From an uncultured Flavobacteriaceae bacterium (GTDB taxonomy: Bacteria; Bacteroidota; Bacteroidia; Flavobacteriales; Flavobacteriaceae), in the NCBI GenBank assembly GCA_905181625.1, contig CAJIYJ010000005.1, positions 248,001 through 312,000 of the forward strand: a DNA stretch of 64,000 bases. Reading direction: 5' to 3'. Shown here in pieces: positions 41,873 through 49,562 of this stretch. The first letter of the stretch is position 1, and every line of letters begins with the position of its first letter. The position numbers and the translations under genes were made by a program. The notes below the pieces were generated by a model. The model searched no databases. It was not told where the DNA came from and was given only the letters and a program-made list of their open reading frames with translations.

Positions 41873-43645
41873 CTAAGCTCTAGACAAAAACTGAAAATAA
41901 TTTTTTAAAGTATCAGAACTAAGTTTAGAGGAAGTGGTTATTTCTAAAATCTTAGGAGCACTTGATTTTTTAAAAAAACCATTTAAAGCTATTTTTAGCC
42001 CAAGTTTAGATTTTTTGTTTTGATATTTGAACCCATACATTTTTGCTAGTTGTTTAGCACTCAACTTGTGGGGGGTTTCAATGAAAGAAGAAAAAAACTT
42101 ATTTTCTTTATGGCCTGGCAATATTTTAAAGATTCCACCGCCATGATTATTAATTATAATAATTCTAAAATCTGAATTAATATAGCTATTCCAAAGACCA
42201 TTAGCATCATAGAAAAAACTCAAATCTCCTGTCACTAATAACGTCGGAGTTTTATTGACGACTGACGCCCCAACTGCAGTTGACGTGCTTCCGTCAATCC
42301 CACTAGTTCCTCTGTTGCAATAGACAGAATTAACTTCAGGCATTTTAAAAAGCTGTAAATATCTTATCGGAGAACTATTAGCAACATGCACTTGATAATA
42401 AGCGGGAATTTTAGATGATAAAACAGAAAAGACAATCAAATCTGAAAACGGTGCCTGCTTAATAAAATTCTTGTGACACAATTGGTGTTTGTTATATAGT
42501 TCAAGCCATGAATTCTGGTAATTTAAATCTACAGTAGTCTGTAAAAGTGTTTTTTCAAAAAACAAATTAGGATCTACTTTAATGTGCTCTACGCCACAGT
42601 AAAAAGTATCATTGGGCGTATTAAGGCCAATATGAAGATGATGTGTAGCAGGGTAATCTCTTAGAAATTGTTTTATTTTTTTTGAAATTATCATTCCGCC
42701 AAGCGTAATTAATATTTGCGGTTTTAAATTTGAAAAAACGGCTTTTTTGTTTTTCAAATTTTCAATAGGAGCGATTATTTTATCAATATTTGCAAAAAAA
42801 GATTTGTGGCTTAAATTAGACGTAGATTCTGTTAGTACAACTACACTAGTTTTTTCTGCTAATTTTTTTCGGGTTTTTATTGACAAATAATTAGGCGTGG
42901 AACAGCCTATTAACATTAATATTTTAGATTTTTTTTCAAATAAAGGTATAAACTCGTCTAGGCTTACTTTTTGCTCAAAAACATCTAAACGTTGAGGTTT
43001 TTTTGACAGTTTAATTGTTGCGCTAGAAATAAAATCATATAAAGGCTCTTCAAAAGGAATGTTAATATGTATAGGTTTTTTTGATTGAATTGCATTAAAA
43101 AAACTTGAATAGATGAGCTCTTCATTAAAGTCTTGAATTTTTGATTGTTGTTTTTTTATTGAAGCTGTACTCAAAGGGGTTTTAATTAATTTTTGAATAT
43201 TGCTTTTAAGAATAGCCTGAGTTTGATGGGTTACATCCTGTAGCAAGGAATTTGATGATAAAATATTATTTCCAAAAACTTTATTTTGATCAATTGTTTG
43301 ACCGTCGCCTATATTGATTTTATATGTTGGCCGATCTGTTGAAAGCACAATTAAAGGGATGTTACTGTAATATGCTTCTGCTATTGCTGGAGAATAATTC
43401 AATAAAGCCGTTCCTGAAGTACATAACAATATTACAGGGGTTTTTGTTTGTTGAGCAATCCCAAGAGCAAAAAATCCTGCGGATCTTTCATCGACAATAC
43501 TATAGCAATTAAATTTCTTGTTAGAAGCGAATCCGATTGCCAAAGGAACATTTCTGGATCCAGGAGAAATAACGACGTCAGTTGTATTGAACCTTAAACA
43601 GTAAAGTAAAATCGTTTGTGCAGATGGTATTGTTGGATACATCAT
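41873..43645 (-). CDS. menD: SEPHCHC synthase
   Basis: MenD is a ThDP-dependent enzyme that joins 2-oxoglutarate and isochorismate. The 590-residue protein starts with the PYR domain, VVISPGSRNVPLAIGFA with E in IVDERSAGFFALGIAQ, and has the ThDP/Mg binding stretch TGDLSFFYDANGLWN (GD...N motif) at about residues 460-475. Length and order match the family. It lies between menF and menB, all on the minus strand. Confidence 0.93.
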   Translation of the reverse strand: MMYPTIPSAQTILLYCLRFNTTDVVISPGSRNVPLAIGFASNKKFNCYSIVDERSAGFFALGIAQQTKTPVILLCTSGTALLNYSPAIAEAYYSNIPLIVLSTDRPTYKINIGDGQTIDQNKVFGNNILSSNSLLQDVTHQTQAILKSNIQKLIKTPLSTASIKKQQSKIQDFNEELIYSSFFNAIQSKKPIHINIPFEEPLYDFISSATIKLSKKPQRLDVFEQKVSLDEFIPLFEKKSKILMLIGCSTPNYLSIKTRKKLAEKTSVVVLTESTSNLSHKSFFANIDKIIAPIENLKNKKAVFSNLKPQILITLGGMIISKKIKQFLRDYPATHHLHIGLNTPNDTFYCGVEHIKVDPNLFFEKTLLQTTVDLNYQNSWLELYNKHQLCHKNFIKQAPFSDLIVFSVLSSKIPAYYQVHVANSSPIRYLQLFKMPEVNSVYCNRGTSGIDGSTSTAVGASVVNKTPTLLVTGDLSFFYDANGLWNSYINSDFRIIIINNHGGGIFKILPGHKENKFFSSFIETPHKLSAKQLAKMYGFKYQNKKSKLGLKIALNGFFKKSSAPKILEITTSSKLSSDTLKNYFQFLSRA

Positions 43646-43678
43646 TAAGTCTACAAATGTAGTAAATGAATTAATGAG

Positions 43679-44728
43679 CTACTTAAAAAGAACATCCATC
43701 ATAGTTTGAGATTTATGTATTATTTCTTCCCATTCTTTTTCAGGGCTACTCTCTTGAGTTATCCCTCCCCCCACAAAGAGCTTGGCTTTATTATTGGCTA
43801 TCTGTAAGCACCTAAGGTTTACAAAAAGGCTACAGTTTTCGGGGGCAATTTTCCCTAAATACCCTGAATAAAAGGACCTCTCGTGTTTTTCTTTTTTATT
43901 TATGATTGAAATTGCCTTCTTTTTTGGCACACCAGCAACTGCAGGAGTCGGATGAAGAGCTGCTATTATTTCCTTAGGAGATTTAGTTGTAAAGCCAGTA
44001 ATGGCAGTTTTTAAATGCTCAATTCTGCCAGCTTTTGAAGTTTGAGGTTTTAGAAAAGTTAACTTTTCACAAAGAGGAGTCAACGTCTTTTTAATTTCGT
44101 CTTGAACTATTTTTTGTTCAAAGAGCTCTTTTTCCCCCCAATTTAAACCGGGCAGACTTTTTGTTCCCGCTAAAGCCATTGTTGAAATTTTATTGTTTTG
44201 AATTTCGACAAGAGTTTCGGGACTTGCTCCCATCCAAAAACCTTCTTTAGGATGAAAAAACAAATAACAAAATGCGCTTGGATACAAGTCTAAGGTATTT
44301 TTGAAATAATCAATGGCATTTTTAGACTTAAGGTCAAACTCAAAACATTTAGAATAAACAACTTTGATTAAATCTGTAGAGGAAATATTGTCTATGATAC
44401 TTACAACATCATTAAGATATTGTTCTTTAGATTTTTTAAAATCTAAATCTGGCTTGTCTTCAAAAAAAGACAAATCTTTTGACATACTGTTTTTTAAATA
44501 ACGTGTTGAAACAACATTGTTAGAAGAAATAAGATACCCTCCATTATTAGTGTTAAACGGTTTTATAAGAAACCCAGAGCCAGAAGGGTTGATTTCTTTT
44601 TTTGGAGCCTTCTTTAGACCCATATAGCACTCTAACAAAGTAGAGTCAGGAGTTCGAAATGCAGCAAACGAGTGCTTTTCTGTTACTAACAAATTTAATT
44701 GATCAAAAAAAGCGTTATGGGAGATCAT
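43679..44728 (-). CDS. menF: Isochorismate synthase
   Basis: This 349-residue chorismate-utilising enzyme supplies isochorismate to MenD. The family core is visible: FWMGASPETLVE, TMALAGTKSLPG, HLKTAITGF, LHPTPAVAGVPK and YSGYLGKIAPENCSLFVNLRC. It is shorter than E. coli MenF, lacking part of the N-terminal region, which is usual in Bacteroidetes. Assignment to menaquinone rather than siderophore synthesis rests on its neighbours. Confidence 0.92.
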   Translation of the reverse strand: MISHNAFFDQLNLLVTEKHSFAAFRTPDSTLLECYMGLKKAPKKEINPSGSGFLIKPFNTNNGGYLISSNNVVSTRYLKNSMSKDLSFFEDKPDLDFKKSKEQYLNDVVSIIDNISSTDLIKVVYSKCFEFDLKSKNAIDYFKNTLDLYPSAFCYLFFHPKEGFWMGASPETLVEIQNNKISTMALAGTKSLPGLNWGEKELFEQKIVQDEIKKTLTPLCEKLTFLKPQTSKAGRIEHLKTAITGFTTKSPKEIIAALHPTPAVAGVPKKKAISIINKKEKHERSFYSGYLGKIAPENCSLFVNLRCLQIANNKAKLFVGGGITQESSPEKEWEEIIHKSQTMMDVLFK

Positions 44729-44744
44729 TTATAATTAAAAAAAT

Positions 44745-45461
44745 TTATTTAGTAGCTATATAAATAGAAGTTGCTCCAAGCATTAAAGGCTTAACATCAA
44801 CGTTGTTAAAGCCACAATTTTCTAAGATAGAAACAAATCGTTTTCCACTAGGAAATTTTTCTGCGGATTTTTGAAGGTATTGATAAGCTTTTTTTTCTTT
44901 AGAGAAAACAGAACCAACAAAAGGGATGAAAGACCTGCTAAACAAAAAGTAAAAAAACCTTATAATAATATTTTTTGGAACAGATGTTTCAAGTATGATT
45001 AAAACACCATTACTTTTAAGTACGCGACAGCTTTCTTCAAGGCCTTTTTCTAAGTTTTGAAAGTTCCTAACTCCAAAACCAATAGTTACTACGTCAAAAC
45101 TTGAATCTGAATAGCTAAGATTTTCCGCATCACCAGATTTTAAAACCACAGTATCAGACAAGTTTTTGGCAACAACTTTTTTCCTTCCTACTTCCAACAT
45201 TTTTTCCGAAATGTCAACTCCGATTATTTTTGCGTCTTTTATTTTTGCAAGCTCTAAAGCAATGTCAGCAGTTCCTGTAGCAATATCTAAAATTGTTTTA
45301 GGGTCATGACTTTTAGCAATCGAATACATTTTCTTTTTCCATCTTATATCATTTCCAAAAGTCATTACTCGATTTAAAAAATCATATTCAACAGAAATTG
45401 AATCAAACATGTTTTCAATTTGAGTTTTTTTAGAAGAATTAAGAAATTGATTAGGTTTCAT
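44745..45461 (-). CDS. ubiE: Demethylmenaquinone methyltransferase
   Basis: This 238-residue SAM-dependent enzyme (also called MenG) methylates demethylmenaquinone in the last step. Motif I is ILDIATGTADIALELA, followed by GVDISEKMLEVGRKK and the UbiE signature YSDSSFDVVTIGFGVRNFQNL and RVLKSNGVLIILETSVP. It opens the men cluster; a TATCTTTG box precedes it. Confidence 0.95.
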   Translation of the reverse strand: MKPNQFLNSSKKTQIENMFDSISVEYDFLNRVMTFGNDIRWKKKMYSIAKSHDPKTILDIATGTADIALELAKIKDAKIIGVDISEKMLEVGRKKVVAKNLSDTVVLKSGDAENLSYSDSSFDVVTIGFGVRNFQNLEKGLEESCRVLKSNGVLIILETSVPKNIIIRFFYFLFSRSFIPFVGSVFSKEKKAYQYLQKSAEKFPSGKRFVSILENCGFNNVDVKPLMLGATSIYIATK

Positions 45462-45484
45462 ATATTTTTTATAAAATACCAGGA

Positions 45485-45492
45485 CAAAGATA
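45485..45492 (-). promoter_or_regulatory. Putative -7 box for the men cluster
   Basis: The minus strand reads TATCTTTG, a full TAnnTTTG match, 23 bases upstream of the ubiE ATG. A TTG lies about 22 bases further upstream, slightly beyond the usual spacing. Confidence 0.45.
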
Positions 45493-45524
45493 ATTAATTA
45501 GGGTCATTTGAAGTCAAAAGAAAA

Positions 45525-45860
45525 TCAATACAATAAATGCTTTTGATCTTCGTTTTTCCATCCACATTGATAAGTATAATTAACAAAATAAACGGTTAAA
45601 TCTGCTTGATACTTGTATTTTACAAAGAATATTTTTTTTTCTGATTGATAATTATTTTTTGTGAAATACCAAAGACCAGAGTTACCCTTTGCTTTATAGG
45701 CTTGATCAACTTTATAAGCCCTTAAGTCAGCTTGATATTCTTTGTCGACAACAAAAACCTTTAGATCTGCCTGGTATGCATTTTTTGTAATATAAATTTT
45801 TTGGGCACTTAAGCCATAGCATAAAATAAAAGCAATTAAAAACGAAATAAAATGATTCAT
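45525..45860 (-). CDS. DUF6150-family exported repeat protein
   Basis: This 111-residue protein has a signal peptide (cut after LSAQ, residue 20) and four or five short repeats of the form AYQADLKVFVVDKE, KEYQADLRAYKVDQ and YKYQADLTVYFVNYTYQCG, each with a Y-Q-A-D-L core. It resembles DUF6150, a small Bacteroidetes family without known function. The beta-strand-like repeats suggest a compact all-beta periplasmic fold. It lies upstream of the men cluster on the same strand but 63 bases away, beyond the candidate men promoter. Confidence 0.75.
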   Translation of the reverse strand: MNHFISFLIAFILCYGLSAQKIYITKNAYQADLKVFVVDKEYQADLRAYKVDQAYKAKGNSGLWYFTKNNYQSEKKIFFVKYKYQADLTVYFVNYTYQCGWKNEDQKHLLY

Positions 45861-45904
45861 TAAAATATAATTGTCAAAAACAATGCCATTTTAGAAAATC
45901 AAAT

Positions 45905-47356
45905 TCAAATCTTCCATCCAGGCCTGTAGTTTCTAGTTACAAATTGATTTGCCTCTTCTAGATTGGTTATTTTCATGTTTTCACCATCCCAAAGAAGTTT
46001 TTTTCTGGCAAAAAAGTCAAACCCTCCATTAGAACTTTCTTTTCGTAACATATAGCTTCTAATGGCTAGATTTCCCATCAAGACAGTTTCTGTCATTGGC
46101 CCTGCGTAATCAAAAGACGAAGTTAAATTAAGATGCTCTTCACTGTTAAACCCTGCTTTACAGGCGTCAACCCATTTTCTTTGATGGCCATATTCAGGCT
46201 CAGGCATTTCTTCTTTATCGGGACCAAATTCAGTTTCTCCATCATAAAGATATAGTTTAGGCGTAAGGGGAGAGCTGTCATTTATGTTGGTAGAAATAAT
46301 TCCTTTTTCACCAATCATTAAAACTCCGTTTTGACTGCCAGGCCCGCCAATATCGCTATTTGGAGGAATTATATCTGGGTGTGGAGGCCTAATTCCTCCA
46401 TCTGTCCAAGTTAATTGAATTGGAGAATCGTTTTTTTCTGTTGAATCAAAATTTAAAGTAATCAAAGATGAAGGCGGGCATCCTTCTGGGTGATAGTCAG
46501 GATTCCACATCTTAGTAAAAACACTTCCAACGCTACATTCAGCATCTTTAGGATACTTTAATCCTAATGTCCTAAAAGGAATATCAATTAAATGACACCC
46601 TACATCTCCAAGCGCTCCAGTTCCATATTCCCACCATCCTCTCCAATTGAACGGGTGTAAATTTGGAGTATATGGTTTCTCGCTAGCTGGCCCTAGCCAT
46701 AAATTCCAATCTAAAGATTTTGGCTTAAGACTAGCGTTTGGAGATGGCATTTTAATTCCTTGCGGCCATACAGGTCTATTGGTCCAAACTTTAACCTCAG
46801 AAATTTTACCTACTTTTCCAGAATCAACCCACTCTTGAACCATTTGGAGCAAAGGGTTGGACCCCCCTTGATTACCCATTTGAGTAACTACTTTTTGTTT
46901 TCTAGCAAGGGTTGTAAGAAGCCTTGCCTCCCTAATATTATGAGTAATGGGTTTTTGAACATAAACATGTTTATCTCTTTCCATTGCATAGACAGCAGCA
47001 GAGCCATGGACATGGTCTGGAGTAGAGATAGTTACAGCATCTATGTCTTTTTCATTATCTAGCATCTTTCTAAAATCAGAATATAGCTTTGCTTTCGGGA
47101 ATCTTTTTACAGAATTTGATGCACTTCCAGAGAAATCAACATCACAGAGAGAAACTATTCTTTCCCTTCCGTTTACCGAAGAATTATATATATCACTAAT
47201 TCCTTTCCCTCCAGAGCCAATCGCTGCTAAATTTAATTGATCACTAGGAGCTGTATATCCTGGCCCACCTAAAACGTTTCTAGGCACAATAAATACTCCA
47301 GCACCAAAAACTGAGGATTTTTTTATAAAAGTTCTTCTTGATTTTTTCGAATTCAT
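45905..47356 (-). CDS. Tat-exported Gfo/Idh/MocA-family oxidoreductase
   Basis: This 483-residue protein has a Tat signal (SRRTFIKKSSVFGAGVFIV), a Rossmann domain starting LNLAAIGSGGKG, and the dehydrogenase signature VHVYVQKPITHNIREAR-type segment, seen as KHVYVQKPITHN with the catalytic lysine. The C-terminal half includes WWEYGTGALGDVGCHLIDIPF. Such exported Gfo/Idh enzymes in Bacteroidetes act on sugars or glycosides, with NAD(P) probably bound tightly. The substrate is unknown and no sugar operon adjoins it. Confidence 0.85.
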   Translation of the reverse strand: MNSKKSRRTFIKKSSVFGAGVFIVPRNVLGGPGYTAPSDQLNLAAIGSGGKGISDIYNSSVNGRERIVSLCDVDFSGSASNSVKRFPKAKLYSDFRKMLDNEKDIDAVTISTPDHVHGSAAVYAMERDKHVYVQKPITHNIREARLLTTLARKQKVVTQMGNQGGSNPLLQMVQEWVDSGKVGKISEVKVWTNRPVWPQGIKMPSPNASLKPKSLDWNLWLGPASEKPYTPNLHPFNWRGWWEYGTGALGDVGCHLIDIPFRTLGLKYPKDAECSVGSVFTKMWNPDYHPEGCPPSSLITLNFDSTEKNDSPIQLTWTDGGIRPPHPDIIPPNSDIGGPGSQNGVLMIGEKGIISTNINDSSPLTPKLYLYDGETEFGPDKEEMPEPEYGHQRKWVDACKAGFNSEEHLNLTSSFDYAGPMTETVLMGNLAIRSYMLRKESSNGGFDFFARKKLLWDGENMKITNLEEANQFVTRNYRPGWKI

Positions 47357-47431
47357 AATTTACTTCTTTTATTAAGTTCTTTACTTAAATGTAATCTAAT
47401 ATCATTAATTAACAAACACTCCAAAGACAGA

Positions 47432-48373
47432 TTATTTAAAAGGCTCATCTTTTTTCATTACAATTCTTGAAGGTGTATCATTTCCATTAACAATCGAGAG
47501 AGTGCCTATCGCTATAGCCTTAATTGTTTCTGAAACAGTAAAAAGGTCTAGCGTTTTAGTTTCGTCAGAAACCTTATGATAGTCAAGATCTTTATCCATT
47601 GGACTCGTTGAAAAGGTGTGGGCTGGAACGCCAAGCCTAGCTAAAGAGGCGTTATCTGATCTAAAAAATAAACGAAAATTAACATAAGGATCTGGGTAAA
47701 GGCTATAGTCAGATTCTTCGAGATTTTTTTGAATAATTTGTCCAAAATCTGAACGATCAAACCCTGTAAGCCATGCTGTCTTTGGTCCAAAAGGAGATTC
47801 TTTGCCAATCATTTCAATATTAATTCCAGCTATAATGTTTTCAGGATTTATTTGTTTGCCAAAATAATTAGAACCTATTAACCCCATTTCTTCAGCGGTA
47901 AAAGCTACAAACAAAAGACTTCTTTCGTTTATGTTTTGAGTTTTGTAATGTTCCGCTAAAGCTAGAACAGCACTTACTCCTGAAGCATTGTCGTTAGCTC
48001 CATTAAAAATTAAATCCCCTTTTTCGCCAGTTTTCATGCCAAGATGATCGTAATGCGCAGAGATAATAACGTATTCATCAGCTTTGCTTTTACCTTCTAA
48101 AACACCAATAACATTGAATAAACTCATGTCTTTTGAACTAAAGCTTTGACGAAAGGAATTTTGAGATTCAAATTTGTCTAAGCCAATACGTTCAAATTCT
48201 GATTCAATGTATTTTGCAGCCATTTCAATCCCTTGTGATCCAGCTTTTCTACCTTCCATTTGATCATCAGCAAGTGTGGTGAGGTGTTTTTCAACTAATT
48301 TTTCATTAATTATTTGAGAGTGAGCCTTGCTTGAGAAACAGACAAGTAAAATCAATAACAATTTTTTTATCAT
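47432..48373 (-). CDS. Exported M28-family peptidase
   Basis: This 313-residue di-zinc exopeptidase carries a signal peptide (cut after SKAHSQ, residue 20). Zinc ligands and catalytic residues can be followed: ISAHYDHLG, GANDNASGVSAV, VAFTAEEMGLIGS and the distal HKVSDE. It resembles bacterial aminopeptidases of clan MH. Two short exported-protein genes lie just upstream on the same strand. Confidence 0.9.
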   Translation of the reverse strand: MIKKLLLILLVCFSSKAHSQIINEKLVEKHLTTLADDQMEGRKAGSQGIEMAAKYIESEFERIGLDKFESQNSFRQSFSSKDMSLFNVIGVLEGKSKADEYVIISAHYDHLGMKTGEKGDLIFNGANDNASGVSAVLALAEHYKTQNINERSLLFVAFTAEEMGLIGSNYFGKQINPENIIAGINIEMIGKESPFGPKTAWLTGFDRSDFGQIIQKNLEESDYSLYPDPYVNFRLFFRSDNASLARLGVPAHTFSTSPMDKDLDYHKVSDETKTLDLFTVSETIKAIAIGTLSIVNGNDTPSRIVMKKDEPFK

Positions 48374-48386
48374 AGCACAAGAGTTT

Positions 48387-48866
48387 TTAATTAGTTAACG
48401 AATTGAGGTTGCAATTTTCAATCCTTCGACTGTCAATAAGCGTTACAATTTTCCACCCATCATCACCCTTGAATAAATTAAACGAATTTACGCCACAATG
48501 ACTAAAATTGCCTTTGACCCAAAACTCGTAGCTCACCCATGCATTAGCAAGCTTTCCATCTATTTTGATCTCAAACCCAGTCAGTTTTTCCTTCCAATTA
48601 GCATCAGAAGGCCTTTGTAGTAAAACATTTAAAAAAGAATAAAATGGCATGGGACTTAAAACAGCTTTTCCATCTTGAGCCGTGCTAGTTGACAAGAGTT
48701 TAAAGTCAATCGAATAAACAGTTGAGGCTATGGTTAGGGAATCTTTTTCATGAAATCCAATAAAAAACTTTTCAATGACTCTTTGAACCTCTTCTTTCTC
48801 TAAATTTTGACTATTTAAATTAAATAGGAACCCCAAAAACATAAAACAGAAAAAGATTTTTTTCAT
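48387..48866 (-). CDS. Exported NTF2-like (SnoaL-type) protein
   Basis: This 159-residue protein has a signal peptide (MKKIFFCFMFLGFLFNLNSQ) and the cone-like NTF2 pattern: an N-terminal helix VQRVIEKFFIGFHEKDSLTIASTVY, followed by beta strands ending in HCGVNSFNLFKGDDGWKIVTLID. Members include enzymes and ligand-binding proteins; the role is unknown. Its start overlaps the end of the upstream lipoprotein gene by four bases (ATGA), and the M28 peptidase starts 13 bases downstream. Confidence 0.72.
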   Translation of the reverse strand: MKKIFFCFMFLGFLFNLNSQNLEKEEVQRVIEKFFIGFHEKDSLTIASTVYSIDFKLLSTSTAQDGKAVLSPMPFYSFLNVLLQRPSDANWKEKLTGFEIKIDGKLANAWVSYEFWVKGNFSHCGVNSFNLFKGDDGWKIVTLIDSRRIENCNLNSLTN

Positions 48867-49189
48867 TTCTTTAAATAGATAGAAGATTCTTTTTTATTAA
48901 TCTTAGTTATTTTAATTGACGAGCCATCGCTATTAATAAAAACATGAGCATCATACAACATCACACTTCCGATAGATGCTGTAATTTCTGAACGATCATA
49001 AACTCGAGAACTTAGCGTTATTAAAACAGAATCAGGATAAGAAATGGTCATTTTTTCCGTGTCAATAATGAAAGATTCTTTGTCGTTTCCCCAGGCTCCA
49101 TTTATTTCAGAAATAGCGGTAATTTCTCTAAAATCGTTAGAGCAAGAAAAAAGAGCATACGATAATAAAAAGAAGAAAAGGACTCTCAT
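48863..49189 (-). CDS. Small hypothetical lipoprotein
   Basis: I do not recognise this 108-residue protein. It has a short lipoprotein signal (MRVLFFFLLSYALFSC, C16), then a mostly beta pattern including INGAWGNDKESFIIDTEKMTIS, like a lipocalin-type or copper-resistance-like small domain (W-G/K-x motif), but this is a guess. It is coupled by a four-base overlap to the NTF2-like gene and precedes the M28 peptidase gene, so the three may be one operon. Confidence 0.65.
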   Translation of the reverse strand: MRVLFFFLLSYALFSCSNDFREITAISEINGAWGNDKESFIIDTEKMTISYPDSVLITLSSRVYDRSEITASIGSVMLYDAHVFINSDGSSIKITKINKKESSIYLKK

Positions 49190-49562
49190 GATTTATAAGG
49201 TGTTGCCGTTAATCTGTTTAAAAACATCGGAACAATTATCATGATTTTTCATAATTATAAGAGTAACTCATAAGTTACATTTATTACAGTTTCGCTATCA
49301 AACCTTCGTATAACATTTTTATATAATGTTCATAACAGCGATCTTTAGAATCACGAATATTTCAACAAAGAATATACTAAAAAAAGAGACAGTGTTCAAA
49401 TAGTCTAAATAAAATTTATAATAAATTTCATAAGATAGCGCAAAGGATAACTTTAGGGTTAAATGTATTGTAATTTCATCAAGCTAGACAATCGTATAAA
49501 GCATTTAAGATCAGCAGATTGTTTTAAAAAACTATAACTTTAAGCAATTAAACTTTAACAAA
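49190..49562. other. Divergent intergenic region with small inverted repeats
   Basis: The 373 bp separate the minus-strand lipoprotein unit from the plus-strand S9 peptidase. No plausible gene was found. Two short hairpin-type repeats are visible: GTAACT/AGTTAC (49263-49268, 49273-49278) and AACATT/AATGTT (49312-49317, 49325-49330). A TAACTTTA box near 49537 may serve the S9 gene. The function of the rest is unknown. Confidence 0.5.
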
